A stretch of 64,000 nt of DNA from Macrotis lagotis (GCF_037893015.1 NC_133662.1:270375944-270439943), one strand, 5' to 3'. Shown: positions 1 through 11,881, counted from the stretch's first letter. The notes: a model not told the origin generated them from the letters alone. Program-made: numbers and translations.

Positions 1-149
1 GAGGTCCTTGAACTTCCTGATGAGAGCCCTGGCCCCTTGGGAAGGGCCAGTGGTCAGGCCGGCCAAGAACTTTCCTTGGGGAGGCAGGAGGCCCATCCCC
101 CAGGGCCTGCTTCAGCACCAGGCTCCCCCTCGACTCTGAAAGCTCTCGG
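1..149. other. unique GC-rich sequence, no gene recognised
   Basis: This stretch is moderately GC-rich and not obviously repetitive. A short open frame on the plus strand has no recognisable domain and no splice context, so I treat it as chance. Confidence 0.4.
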
Positions 150-290
150 CCTCCTTCATTATGCGACTTCGAAGTCTGCTGAGCGCCTGCTGGGTGTAAT
201 TAATATTCCTCCTCCTCCTCCACGTACCATTACCCCTGACAGCAGAAATTAAAACATGAGATTCTCTTCATTCAGACCCAACCCACGGGA
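150..290. promoter_or_regulatory. candidate conserved non-coding element
   Basis: The block is non-repetitive and carries a GTAATTAATATT core (about 196-208), a CCATTA motif and a GAAATTAAAAC segment. These are homeodomain-type AT cores set in GC-moderate sequence. That composition is common in vertebrate developmental enhancers. No alignment was possible, so the regulatory role is inference. Confidence 0.22.
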
Positions 291-619
291 CTTGGATTAC
301 ACAGGGAAGTTGCTAATCAAACTAGGGGTTTGTAGCTAGGCTTTTGGAGGCAAAGTCTTTTCATTCAGTTTCCTGGGGTGGAGATGGAGAAGCTATCGCT
401 CCCCTCCGCCCTGATTGGATGCCTGACAATGGCCCCATTCTGCCTGGTTTTGGGTGGGTTGGGGGGGCAATGCCCTCCCCCTTGCTGGCTAGAGCTAAGG
501 CCCACCCTTCGCCGCAGTCTCCCTCGCCCCACTCAGGGTTGCTATGGGCACTGCTGCCTAGAAGCCAGGAGAAGAGAGAGAGAGTGTAGAAAGAACAAGG
601 GCTGTTCCAGAACCTTCAG
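291..619. other. no gene recognised
   Basis: Two overlapping plus-strand frames of 81 and 106 codons read through here, but neither shows a domain or splice signals. The region contains a GA-rich run near 573-592. I see no known transposon. Confidence 0.35.
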
Positions 620-800
620 AACGAAGCTGCTTATTAGGCTGTATGTTTTTGTTTTAAATTACCTTCCGCCGTTAGATCATGTTTTATTCCCGCTCTAAGT
701 ACTGTTGACAGACGCGCTAATTCATGTATTTAAACAGATATTTAGCAACCAGCAGAAGATTCAGCTAAAAATAGGTCAGCATGCTAAACAGCCTGTTTAA
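620..800. promoter_or_regulatory. candidate conserved non-coding element (AT-rich, TAAT motifs)
   Basis: The segment is unique. It contains TTTAAATTACC, a GCGCTAATTCATGTATTTAAAC stretch (about 714-736), CTAAAAATAG resembling an MEF2 site (about 764-774), and TTTAAC. The dense mix of AT cores without low complexity resembles deeply conserved enhancers, but this is inferred from composition only. Confidence 0.28.
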
Positions 801-1235
801 CATCAGGCCTGTTCTCCTCGTTAGGGAAATGGGACTGGTGCAGCCCTTAGCCACTTGGCTGAGAATGGTTGCTTTGGAGAACTTGCCTGCTCCCAATGTA
901 GGGGAACCCAAACATCCTCTGTGCATGTTACAGCTGGAGAATTGTGTCCAGGTCCAAAGGGATGCTCACTCCTTGAATATTAAAAGGGTGTGTGTATGTT
1001 GGAGAACTCCAGTAGGGTCAGCATCAAGTGATGGAGGATGACCAGAAGTAGAACCTGTAATTGTCTTCTCAGACAGGAATCTTTGTCTTTGTTTTTGTTT
1101 GCTTTTTGCTTTTTAAATCAGAACCTATACCACACAAGGTGCTGTTTATATTATCTTGAAATAGCAGTCAAAAGAAAGTGCCTCAGTCTGCATTAAGAAA
1201 GGCTTAGTGTGTAGGAGAAGGGAAGGAATAGTACT
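801..1235. other. no gene recognised
   Basis: Unique-looking sequence with a short T-rich run at about 1083-1115. No splice-flanked open frame and no recognisable repeat was seen. Confidence 0.35.
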
Positions 1236-1660
1236 ATTGTAATTCAGCCTGGTCAGATCCCATCTGGAAGATGGGTGGATTCTTTTGAAGGAACCACAGT
1301 TTTAAAAGATTGATAAGTTGGGAAAGAGCCAGGATGGTGAAGACCAAACCATATGAAGTCCAGCTCAAACATCTGGGAAGGTTTAGCTTGGCAGAAAAGG
1401 AGACTCGGGATGGGATGGCTGCCTCTGAGTGTTTAAAGAAATTAGACTATACCTGTCCTATTTGATCCCAGAAAGCAGCACCAGGAGCTTAAGATGAAAG
1501 TTGTGGAGAGGACCATTCAGGTTTGATTCAAGAAAAAACAGAATAAAGAAAGAACTTTTTCTCACAATGAGAACTGTTGAAGTTGTAATGGGTTGTCTCA
1601 GGAGATAGTGAGCCAGCCCCCCATATTGGGGAACTTCTTTGGGGAGGCTGGGAAATGTTA
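1236..1660 (+). mobile_element. L3/CR1-like LINE 3' fragment
   Basis: The order of phrases follows the 3' end of ancient CR1-clade (L3) LINEs. It opens with a CCTGGTCAGATCCCATCTGG block and passes through a GGGATGGCTGCCTCTGAGTG block. It then has an AGAAAGCAGCACCAGGAGC block and ends with a GTAATGGGTTGTCTCAGGAG block before a GGGGAACTTCTTTGGGGAGG segment. It is heavily diverged and carries no usable reading frame. The name rests on recalled consensus features. Confidence 0.6.
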
Positions 1661-2209
1661 TGATACAAATGGAAAGAGTGGGAAGTTGGGAGACATGAAG
1701 ACCTGGAATTACAGGGTATTTCTGATCCAAAAAAGAATAATTATATCACATAGTATGGTTTGTAAGCATCAGATGAGTGTGTACCAGGTTTGCTTTTCTG
1801 TTGACATGTCAGTTCTATACTTTTGTTCCTTGCTTTGGAGTAGATACTGATTCTGGGACTGCAGGGGAGAGTCAGTCTTTCCCCAGAGAAAGGACCTGAC
1901 CCTCCCTGACTGCTTGCTCCCTCCCCATTTGGCACCCTTGGTGGGACACTGGCCTGGAGGGGCAGAAGTTGTAGGGTACAATTTCCAGAGCACTTTGGAT
2001 ATCAAGTTAGGTGTGAATGAAAACTCACTGCTTTGTCTAATGCAGAAAGTAACTTGAGATTTAGAGTAAAAAGGACTTTGAACCCTAGTCTCTCCCTCCC
2101 TAGAATTGCTACCTTAGGGAGATTCCCTTAGCCTGGCTAGACTTCAAGTCTTTCAAATGGTGGGGTTAGAAACTCTCTAGGGTCCCTTCTGGCTTGGAAT
2201 CCATGCTCC
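1661..2209. other. no gene recognised; possible old SINE debris
   Basis: About 2040-2200 has SINE-like wording (TTGAACCCTAG, then GGGTCCCTTCTGGCTTGGAA) but is too worn to assign. The remainder is unique. Open frames on both strands here lack any support. Confidence 0.3.
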
Positions 2210-4605
2210 CAGTACCCTCTGGGTAAATTATTTAGCCCTTTTGGGTCTCTTTCCTCATCTCTAAAATGGCAGCATCAGAACAAATGTCCCTTGCAGCTCT
2301 AAACTTATCATTCCTTTTACAAAGAATTGTATCCTAAGTACAAGGACATGGTCTTCTTCTTTTAAAACATTTTAAATTGATATCTTTATAAGAATATAGT
2401 CCTTTCTGTTCCCTTTCCCAGAGAGTCATCCCTTAAAGACAAGAGAAAAAGAGGAAAAACCCAATTCTGCCAAATCACTGAGCACCTCAGCCAAATTTGT
2501 TTTTGCCCATGGTGCCCCATGCTTGGAGTGAGGGGGGAAGGGTTTCTTCTGAGCTGGTCCTTGTCTTCTCATCTATGTTCCTCTTCTAATCTGGATTTAG
2601 CGACTGTGGCTATCCTGGAGGCTAGTAATAGCAGCAGTCATAATGGCTGATTTTTCTATAGCGGATCAAGTTTGAACAGTGCTTCATCTACATGGCCTCC
2701 TTGAAGCCATGCAAGAACCTGCAAGGTCAGCACTACAGATGGTTTCCTCCATTTTATAGATGGGGAAACTGAGGCTTGGAGAGCCTCAGCTACTAATTGG
2801 CTGAGGCAGGATTTGATTGCAGGTCTTCCCTGGTTTTAAATTCAGTGCATTAGCCACAAAAACCTTACTGCCTTCCAGTTCCTGCTGGCCCTTTTCAAGC
2901 TTCCCTCCATGTCCTCCTGCCTAGGGTCTCAAGTGCTTGGGTGTCTTGCATTATTGCTGGTTTGATGCTTTTCTCACCTTGGTTTCACTGCAGCACATTT
3001 GATGGAAAGTTTGGGTCTGGACTTTCCGGATCGCCAAACCAACAGACTCTGGCTTATTGAGCACAGTTAGGATGCTGCCTCTCTCTTGCTCACACCTTCC
3101 CACTTTCTTCCCTGAGTTTTGACAAGAGGAGGAAAGAGCCCATCTCAGCCTCCCACAATGCATAATAATAGCTGACATTTATCTATATAAAGGTTTGTGA
3201 AGCTCCTTGCAGACACTGTCTCCTCTGAACCTCACAGCCATCCTGAGAGTTGTGCTCCACAGGAATGGGGACAGCCGTCCCCATTCGACAGTGGGTAGGG
3301 ACCAACCCAGGGTGGCTCAGCAAGCCCTGCAGTTTTATGACTCGGTTTACCATTCTTTCCCCTACACTTTAATGATCCTTGATCTATGGGAAGCAGTTCT
3401 GAAAATGAGGATTAGATCATAGAGGAAAAGCTGAAAGAGACTTTGAGCTGTCTGGTTCAGCCTTCTCATTTCACAGATGAGGAAAGTGGGGCCCAGAACC
3501 GAAAAGCTTGCTCATGAGCACACAGCTTATGAATGCTGAAGGCAGCAAGGGCCAGTAGAGAGTCAGCAGATCTGGGTTCAAATTCTGGTTCTGCTCTTTA
3601 GACTCAGCTGACCTTGGACAAGTGACTTTGTCTCAGTATTTGTTTTCTTTCCTGTGAAACGAGGAGCGAGTTGGAGGAGATGAGATCTATGATCCTTCCC
3701 TACCTGTATCTAAGATTTTGCCATCCTGTGACCCTAACTAAGCCTCAATGAGTCTATGAACTGAGGCCCAGGTCATGCATGGGAGTCTTCATGGGGCCAC
3801 CATCTGTCCAGCCTCCTCTCGCACTCAGGGCAAGAGAGTCCTTTAAGCATGTCCTCTCAGGTTGTTATTTGTGTTGGATCCTATTGAATGATGCTTACCG
3901 TATTATGATGAAAAGCCTAGTCCTTCTTACTGTATAATTCCAAGCTTTTAAATCAATCAGGCAAGAGGAGAGATAGTCATAGTGGACAGGGCCAGAGGGG
4001 AGGCCTTGAATGACAATACTACCATTTTATGACACTTTGCCCACATGATCCCAAGTGAGCCTTCTTACTGCCTCCATTTTATAGATGAGGAAACTGTGTC
4101 TCAGAGAGGTTAATGATGTGCCTAGAGCCACACAGCTGATTTCTGAGTCGGGTTTGGGCTGAAGAGGAAGTCAGGCTGAAGCTGCTGGGGAGAGCTCCCT
4201 GACCTAGCTGCTCACTTCAGTGGGCAGCCTTGGGAGGCTTCAGACAATGGCCCGGTGGCCACCAGTCATGGAGATTCAATGAGAAGCTTTGGGTCAGGCC
4301 TTTGGGGTCCCTGTTACTTTGCTATTCGGGGAGTCTGAGTCAGACGGGGTCTTAGAAGTTGGCTCCTCCAGCCCCCCTCTTGTAGAGAGAAAGAATCTAG
4401 CCTCAATAGGACTTAAAGAACTGGGTCTCAGATGCAAAGATGGAAGCAGTCTGAGGAGCCATCTGGATCAACTCTTGATCTGACAGATGGGGAAACTGAG
4501 ACCCTGCAGACTTTCCCTGAATCACACAGATAATAAATAGTGGAGCCAGGATTCCAACCTATGGCCTCTGACTCCAAATTCAGTGTTTGTTCACTTTCTC
4601 TATGC
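2210..4605. repeat. cluster of ancient MIR/THER-type SINE fragments
   Basis: At least seven worn tRNA-derived SINE pieces lie here. Plus-strand pieces at 2210-2310 and 3555-3735 keep the head-to-core order (GGGTTCAAATTCTGG, then GACCTTGGACAAGTGACTT). Minus-strand pieces at 2640-2875, 3165-3370, 3440-3555, 3990-4150 and 4440-4605 read as TAGATGGGGAAACTGAGGC, then the complement of the tRNA-like head. Gaps at 2311-2639, 2876-3164, 3736-3989 and 4151-4439 show nothing I can name. Confidence 0.65.
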
Positions 4606-4814
4606 CAAAGTTTGTAGAAAAAAAATAGAGTGGGGTCTTTGGCTGGTCATGAGCTGGAGAAGCTTGACTCTGTCCTTGCCTCCCCGGACCCAGACTGACT
4701 AGGATCCCCATCTTGCCTCTCTCTGTCCATGGCATTCTCCCTGCCCCTTCTCTCATTCCACAGGTCCCTCCTTCCCCTTATCTCACCCCATGTGCCTTCC
4801 CCACAGAAAACGGG
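4606..4814. other. no gene recognised
   Basis: Unique pyrimidine-rich DNA without recognised repeats or coding signals. Confidence 0.3.
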
Positions 4815-5150
4815 GTAAAACAGCAGTGAAGGCCAATTGTGGGAGCATCTGAGGATTTTTTATTTTCCTTTCAAAGGATGTTATGTAACTTGCTAATGAG
4901 CCAGGAGAGCTTTTGAAATGCTCCCCCTGACAAGGATAATTTAATTGCAGGCCTTCCCCTTCAATTAGCGCCCGATGCAGGGATGAGGCCTGGAGCTCAG
5001 CAGCAGAACCTGGGCAGCAAACAGAGGAAATTGCCATCTGACAGCAGCTTCGCTATTTAGGGGCTGCTATCTCCAGGGAGGGAGGGGCCTGCTCGGGGCG
5101 CGCCTGTCAAGTCCCATCGCCTGCTTTCTGGCTTCTCTGCTTAAAATGGA
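4815..5150. promoter_or_regulatory. candidate conserved non-coding element, partly CpG-rich
   Basis: This block is clearly non-repetitive between two MIR-rich stretches. It holds GATAATTTAATTGC and TTCAATTAGCGCC (about 4936-4972), a GCTATTTAGGGGC segment, and a CpG-bearing GGGGCGCGCCTG stretch near 5095-5107. Homeodomain cores next to a CpG-rich segment fit an enhancer or a remote promoter. A minus-strand frame of 84 codons overlaps it but has no domain or splice context. Confidence 0.35.
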
Positions 5151-7145
5151 ATCGGCCTCAAGCCTTAGACACATACCTAGGCCAACTCCCAACCTGGAGG
5201 TGTCTGTGCTGCTGGGATCTCCGCTTAGAGGCTGAAATTGGAGAATAGGCTCCAGGTGGGAGCATTTAAGGGTCTCCTAGTCGACCCCATCACATTACAG
5301 ATGGGGAAACTAAGGCCTAGAGAGGGAAAGTGACTTGGCTAAGGTCACACAGAGCCAGGATTGCCTGATTCCAGGTTCAGGGGTCATCCCCCTGCCCTAG
5401 TCCTTTACACAAGCCCAATAAGAGAAGCTACTCACTGCTCGGTGGGCCTCGGATAGAAGAATCTTGGAGGCGGAAGGGTCTCGCTCTCTACACAACCTCT
5501 TCTGGAAGACCTCCAGGACGGCTCTGGGCCTCAGTGTCCTAGGATGCAGAAAAAGGACTGGAGACCCCAGACTCCAATTTATCTCCTCTGTGTAGGACAT
5601 CCTCACCTATCAGGTGCTAACGGCATGCAAACCACAACGATGCTCATCCTGCACTGGAAAACCTTAGAGGACCCAGAAATAAATTCTGGCTGTGTTGGGT
5701 CCAAATCCCACTTGCTGCCCGTGGCTGCAGCTACTCACTAGTCACTGGTGACTACTACTCTTCTCCAGGCCTCAGTTTCCACAGCTGTAAAATCTGATAG
5801 GAGAGAGACTTTCAGTCTCTCCCCCCAAAGTTTCCTAAATTGAACTTCAGAGTGTGTTCAGTCTGGGGAAGAAGACTGTTTCCTCAGTTTCCTCATATGT
5901 AAAATGGGAATAATAGCAACACCTAGCTGGCCAGGTTCTTGGGAGCATGAAGTGAAATATTTGAAAACTGTTTCACGAACCTAAAATGATCAGAGAAACA
6001 TGAGTGTTGCTGATGGTGGCAGAGGAGCTCCAGAGTCTATGGGCCCTGCTTGGGAACAGTCAGGACATTTTGGAGATGTCATTTCCCTAGGCCAGCTCAG
6101 AGTCAAAACCAGCCAGGGAGCAGGGGGGACAGCTTCCCCTTTCTCTCCAGGCTCAACAAGGAAGGAGAGAATGAGAAAGGCCCTTTTCTGGATGGAGCCA
6201 GAGCAAATCTTGGCCATTACTCCTCCCTGGTTCCTTCCTTGGGGCTCAGCCTTTACTACCTGCAGCGTTTCTTTGACTCGGCAATAGCCTAGAATCAGAG
6301 AAACGAGGTCTTTGTTTGGAAGGCAGAGGTGGAGGCCAGCCCAGAGTTCTGATATTCATTGACTGACTTATCTAGTAGCAGGTCTTTTATACCAAAGAAT
6401 CCTGTCTAAATTGCTCCATAAGCATCATTTGTTTTTCAGGATGACTCTAAGGGACTGTCTAAAATCCATGACCCAAGGTGTCTGTCCCCCAGGTGACAGA
6501 GTTAGGACAGAGTAAGCTCACTGCCTCCGATGCTCTCATGCGACAGATGAGGAACAGAAGGAGGTCACAGGCTCTGGCCCAATGCACTCAGACAAGCAGC
6601 ATCTTAGGTAAGATTTGAACTGGGCCCCTCCTTTGACAGCAAGACCTCTGATTGCCCGAGAGCGCTCACCACTGCACCACCCTCAGACTCCTGGGAGGCC
6701 AACCCGGGCCCATTCCTCTCTCATTTCCTAAACGCCGAGGTGACAATTCTTTGTAGCTAGAATCAGCTTGGAACCAAATGAGTGAGCAGATAATACAGAG
6801 GAGGAAATAAGCAGACTGCTGAGAGCAGGCAATTACAGGCAGCTAATGGCCCTGAAGGCGGCTCAGGCGGCAAGTGCAGTCAATGGCATTGCCCCCCCAC
6901 CCCATCTGTCACTCAGGACTTGAGATGGCCAAGTCCTTTTTACCTTCTTTGGCAAGTTGTGGGTAATCTGATCGAAGGCAAAGCCAATTTGCAGCCTGGA
7001 AGAGCCTTGTCATTCAACAGCTGGAAGGGAAATTGGAGCTCCCCTGGGCCAGTTTTGGAGAGAGGAAATGACTTGCCCAGGGTCACACAGTGAGAGCATG
7101 GAACGGTCTGGGAGAGAAGCCAGCTTTCCACTATATTGAGTGCCA
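5151..7145. repeat. second MIR/THER-type SINE cluster with unique gaps
   Basis: Worn SINE pieces are visible on the minus strand at 5255-5400, 6530-6690 and 6990-7140. Plus-strand pieces lie at 5660-5800 and 5865-5990. The shared diagnostic is the CAGATGGGGAAACTAAGGC core or its complement (CTCAGTTTCCTCATATGTAA). The gap at 5991-6529 contains overlapping frames of 75-95 codons with no domain, which I take as chance. Confidence 0.6.
6740..6880. promoter_or_regulatory. candidate conserved non-coding element
   Basis: A unique block between two SINE pieces, with GCAGATAATACAG, GGCAATTACAGGCAGCTAAT and GCAGTCAATGGCATTG. The density of TAAT/ATTA cores suggests an enhancer. Support is compositional only. 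Confidence 0.25.
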
Positions 7146-7194
7146 TCTCTCTATGAAGAATACTTCATTAAGATCATTAAGCTTTCCCTCTATT

Positions 7195-7470
7195 TCTAGA
7201 GTGCAACTCTCCCCTCCCCTTCTCTCCTCTCCTTCCCCTCATCTCTCTCCCTTTCCCTTCCCTCTCCCCACCTGTCCCCTTCCCATTCATCTCTTCCTCT
7301 TTTTCTTCCCCTTCCTTCTTCCCATCCCTCTCCTCCCCTTTTCTCTCCCTATACCTCCCCTCCCTCCCTCCCTCCCTCTCTCCATCCCTCTCCTCCCCTT
7401 CCTTCTCCCCATCCTTCCCCTCTCTTTTCCCTCTCCCTCCCTTCTCTCCTTCCCTTCCCTCTCCCCATTA
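7195..7470. repeat. polypyrimidine tract, CCTTCCC/CTCC-rich
   Basis: About 275 bases are almost free of purines on the plus strand, built from irregular CCCTCTCC and CCTTCCC units. The 139-codon plus-strand frame across it encodes proline, leucine and serine low-complexity sequence and is not a gene. Confidence 0.9.
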
Positions 7471-7858
7471 CCTGGGATTCAGTGTGTGTGTAAATATGCA
7501 TGCATGTAGACATATATCCACACATGCATACCTACATATATCATCCATGGATTCATATGTGTGTACAAATACTTATATGTCAGTTGGGACAGAATAAATC
7601 CCAATAGAACAAGCAGAAAAATAAATGAAAGCCAACCTGTACCTGAACAGGAAATGCCTTTACAGCATGTCATGGCCAACATTAAGATCTGTAAGCCCTT
7701 TCAGGTTTGCCAAGTGACCACAACTGTGCTTTTCTCAGAGACTCACAACTCTTGTGACACTGTAGTGGACAACCTTGGTGTGAGGGACTGACCTGTAATC
7801 TAGGACCTTGAACTCTGACCTTACATGTACCAAGTTCAACCTCAGAGGCAAAATTAAA
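7471..7858. other. no gene recognised; degenerate TG/TA-rich start
   Basis: About 7479-7575 is a decayed alternating purine-pyrimidine stretch (GTGTGTGTAAATATGCATGC and similar). The rest is unique. Confidence 0.4.
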
Positions 7859-7886
7859 CCACACACACACACACACACACACACAC
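7859..7886 (+). repeat. (CA)n microsatellite
   Basis: An uninterrupted run of about 14 CA dinucleotides. Confidence 0.95.
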
Positions 7887-10139
7887 TGTGTGAGCCTCTT
7901 TGCTCATATGGCCTCCATTCAGAGTTGTCTTTGTGAAATCTCAGAGCATAGCTTGGATATAAATTGTGTCTAAATTCCCATAGATGAAGGTAAAACTGTG
8001 CTTAAATTCTCCATAAATATTCAAAGTAATAAATGCATACATTGGCTAGGGTGATCTTTATTCTACCCTATAGATCAGGCAAAAAAAACTTTACAAAGAG
8101 TTTGTAGCAGCCCATGCAAACAATTCTTTTCCATTTCCACTGGGTCCCAACCTCTTTGGGATCCTAAAGCCTTCTGGAATCTTGGGACCACATTGTGGTT
8201 TGGATTAAGTTTGGTTAGGAAATATATCTATCATTGTTGCTGGAGGCCGAGGACTCAAACATTCCACTGAGTTACTCTTTAGAGGACAAATAGACACATT
8301 TGGTCTAAAGGTACTAGCCTGTATTGTTTTGCTGGTTTGGATTCCCTCAGTGACCCTTGGGGTTGATAAACAGGTGAACCTTGGACATTTCCTGAACTCC
8401 ACTTTCATCTTCACATTCTCACACACTCATACAGTCCTTTAAATACCACCCCAAGTGTCTCAGATGCCACAGAAGGAAACAAATTTGGAATTACTGGAGT
8501 GACAACCACCTTTCCTTGTTTACATATTTCAAAATAATAGTGGCGAGCCAAGTTCAGGTCTTTGGGTTCTTCCCCTTCTAGCAGCCTGGCATAAATTCCC
8601 ATCTGACTTCTCCAGCTAGTCTCTCCATGAGATGAGTGATTCTCAGGAAATCTGCTTTCTCAGCCTAGAAGATGGGGCTCCAGGACTTTTGAATTTAGGG
8701 CAGTAGCTACCATATTGGGTGTTTTCTTGGGCATGGGAGATCCCTCTTCCAATAGGTCACAGCCCTTGTGCAAGTCTAGAAGCTCTTTCAGAATTGCCAC
8801 GGTTGAGACATTCATCTAATTGTCTCCAGCCTGGGGATTACCATGGAGTCTCCTGGCTGAGTTGCGAGTTTCTGACCTGTAGATCGGACAGAGGGGTCAC
8901 TTTCGGAGCCTTCCCGAGTGGGTGGCTTTGACTGCTAGTGCAGCCATCAAGTGAGTCACCAGAGGAGGGCCTTAGAGGAGCCTCTGAACACAATACATTG
9001 TTGTTGATATGTGATTTGTTGACAGTACTCTTGCATTTCCTGGAAAAAAGTTAATCATTCATCCATGACAGGGATTGATTTCGTAGATTATCTGGCAGAG
9101 AAGAAGGTCTTGAGACAAGGAGGTAACATATTTAGGTTTGGATGACATTCCAGGGTCAAGGAAGGCTAATGGAATTGAGCTTGGGTCGTGTGGATCCAGG
9201 TGGGTACTGATGGCAATGGGAAGCTTGGATTGTCCTGGGGAGGCCATTGAGTACCTAGAAGTGCAGGGATTTCAGAAGAGAAAGCAACTCATTGGGCATA
9301 GCACAGGACTGATGGCATCATCTTTGTTCCATGGCTTAAACAAAGGTCCTTGTGGGAAAAGGGTATCATCTAAGGTCAGATAAGTAGCCACAAGGGGAAG
9401 CTGGGCATGGTGGTTGGGCAAGATCTTGTCAGGCTTTCCCTGAGACCATTGGAGGATAGCATCACTGCCACCACCATCAAGGTGAAGCAATTAAACTCTG
9501 GGCCACTAATCAGGATGCCCACTATTTTCTATTCCACCTAGGAATTGCCTGTTAGCAGAATCTAAAGAAAGCAAACTGGAATCTCAGGGAGAAGGGTTCT
9601 TATTGATGGATACATTATATTTCACTTGTCCAGTTGGAAATGTTAGAAGGAAGAAAAGAGAGAGAAAAGTCAGATCTTTCTATATTCAGGGTAGTGGTGA
9701 CTGAGCTGACTCTCTGAGTGTCTGTGTTTATGATTCCCAGGCTTGTGGGTCTCCATGGCATGGCTGTACATCACTGAGCTTTTGAGCATGGAACAAAGAA
9801 CTTAGTGAGGATGACTTTCTGACCCATACCCAGCAATATCGCCATCCTTTACAGTACCTTCATAGTCCTTCTCTATTCTTGGGCATGTCTCAATCAGGGA
9901 GACAAGACCCTGGAAACTAGAGGTTTAACAAGCATCATGGTAAAAAATCAGAGAAACTTCATACTATACCACCTGGCTGAATTTATTCTAAGACCCTCCC
10001 CACCCCAACACACACACACTTTGATTGGCTTATTACTCCCTGAAACAAGGTCAGATTGGTCTTAATGGACTCATCATCTCAGTAAGAGAGGTCAAATCCT
10101 CTTCCATTCAGGACTAATTTATTTTTTCAAAAATGTTTT
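7887..10139. other. 2.2 kb without assignable elements; minus-strand frames of interest
   Basis: No SINE or LINE of the recognised families is visible. Several open frames lie on the minus strand (8205-8426, 8411-8602, 9059-9247, 9272-9490). Those near 8.2-8.6 kb and 9.1-9.5 kb have ordinary, non-repetitive amino-acid composition. I do not recognise a parent protein, and stops separate the frames. They may be a worn transposon or pseudogene, or chance. Confidence 0.3.
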
Positions 10140-10270
10140 TGTTTGTGTGTGTGCATGTATGTGTGTTTGTGTTTATTTATATCTATGTGAGTATGAGAAT
10201 GCACATGTGCGTATGCTTGTTATATTTGCACATGTGAGTGTTCAGGTGTGTGCACAGGTGTGGATTGTGT
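10140..10270 (+). repeat. degenerate (TG)n / TGTATG-rich tract
   Basis: Alternating GTGTGTGTGCATGTATGTG sequence continues in decayed form to about 10270. It is an old microsatellite. Confidence 0.75.
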
Positions 10271-10715
10271 GCAATCTATGCAATATCCTTTGGGAGGATT
10301 GGGACAGTTCAAGTTCCCTCTCAGCAATTTGAGTGCTCCTGAACTTCTTTATTTCTCTGTCCTTGTGGTCATTCTGTCCTCTTCCTCCAAGAGCTAGGAT
10401 CATACTTGTGGTAGGTGACCTTCCCAAGCACAGCTTCTACCCCCAGACTCTTACATTACAATGGGGAAAGAGCTGTTGATGCAAATCTCAACGTGTGGCA
10501 TTCTTCTCTTTATGGGGATCCTCCCTATTGAGGTCAGAGCTCTAGGGATGACTAGAAATCTCCCTCCTGACCCACTTTCATCCTGTAACTCTCAGGTGAA
10601 GAGCCAAAATGTCTGTTCTTGGAAATCCTTCCATTATTCCCTTTAGAATATAGGACCATACAATGGGCAACACAGGCAAACCATCTAAACACATCCCTCT
10701 CAGACAAAAAGCAGA

Positions 10716-10775
10716 CCAAATGTCTCCAAGAATACCCTTCATAGATAATATAATCCCACTAGAAGTCAGGACATA
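10716..10775 (+). repeat. short direct repeat, copy A
   Basis: These 60 bases, beginning CCAAATGTCTCCAAGAATAC, recur at 11823-11881 with four substitutions and one single-base gap by my alignment. Flanking sequence on both sides is not shared. The surrounding 10271-10715 and 10776-11176 hold no feature I can name. Confidence 0.75.
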
Positions 10776-11176
10776 AATTTCCTCTGGGTCCCCTACCCCC
10801 AATTTCCCCAAAGGCCAATGTATTAGAAAGAGCCAAATGGAGTTTTGAATGCACTTCTCAGTTGGACATTTGGATTAACTGAAAAATAAAAACAAATCCA
10901 GAAAAGTCCCAAAAGGGGTTCAAATATTGAAGGTCAATGACTCAGGTTTTGAGGGAAGCAGGTGAACTCTAGCCCACGAATCTGTACTTCATAAGGATCT
11001 GAAACAAGCTTCAGGACTCAGGGCACAATATTAGGTAAGATAGGTTAGTTAACAGAAGGGGATTTTTTTTTAAAAAGAACATTTATGAGCTTTCATAATG
11101 CACTTGAGGTGGTCTTCCAAGGACAGGAATTATAGGGAGAGGAAAATCCATAGAGCCACAAAACAATGTATTCTTT

Positions 11177-11331
11177 ATTTTTTTTTTAGGTTTTTGCAAG
11201 GCAAATGGGGTTAAGTGGCTTGCCCAAGGCCACACAGCTAGGTAATTATTAAGTGTCTGAGCTTGGATTTGAACTCAGGTTCCTCTGACTCCAGGGCCGG
11301 TGCTCTATCCACTGCACCACCTAGCCTCCCC
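11177..11331 (-). mobile_element. tRNA-headed marsupial SINE (WSINE-like)
   Basis: Read on the minus strand, it has a tRNA-like head (GGTGGTGCAGTGGATAGAGC), a box-B-like GAACTCAGG region, the AATTACCTAGCTGTGTGGCC body and a poly-A tail (poly-T at 11177). It lies between the two copies of the short direct repeat. Target-site duplication is weak. Confidence 0.88.
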
Positions 11332-11822
11332 AAAAGAGTATATTCTTAAGAATATTTAAGAAGTAATTGAGCATTCAAATATGCAAAAGTTATCACAAAA
11401 AAACCTAGTCTGCTATTTAAAGGGAAGCAGATTATCTAATTGTATTCCAAAAGGAAAAATAAATGATAGTTTATTTTTAGTGTATCTGAGAGTGAAAGTT
11501 CCAAATGAAATCTTTTCAGTGACTCCTTGTCAATGTATAGAGCCCCAAATTGTTCTAGAATAGTCCCCACAGAGCCGTATTCCCAGTGGATTCACCTCCT
11601 CCATTTAATTGATGACTACTCTGTAGAGTTCTGGGGATAACTCTGAAGTTTGCTAGGCTAGTCATGGTTGGGATGTTATTTGTGGGCCCCCATCAGTGTC
11701 ATTCCCATTTATTATCAAACAGATTTCAATAAATCTTTGAAAATATATTTAATAAGCAGATATGGCAAGATCAATTGTTATAGAAAAAATCCTACCTCCT
11801 GCTCTCATTCTTCTCCCTCATG

Positions 11823-11881
11823 CCAAATGTCTCCAAGAATACCCTCATAGAGAATACAATCCCACTGGAAGTCAAGACATA
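11823..11881 (+). repeat. short direct repeat, copy B
   Basis: Partner of the segment at 10716-10775, in the same orientation about 1.1 kb downstream. The pair could be a local duplication or two pieces of one unrecognised interspersed family. Confidence 0.75.

Noticed and set aside
7887..10139. Endogenous retrovirus
   Set aside because: No paired long terminal repeats, primer-binding site, polypurine tract or recognisable gag/pol motifs could be seen, so the label is not supported.
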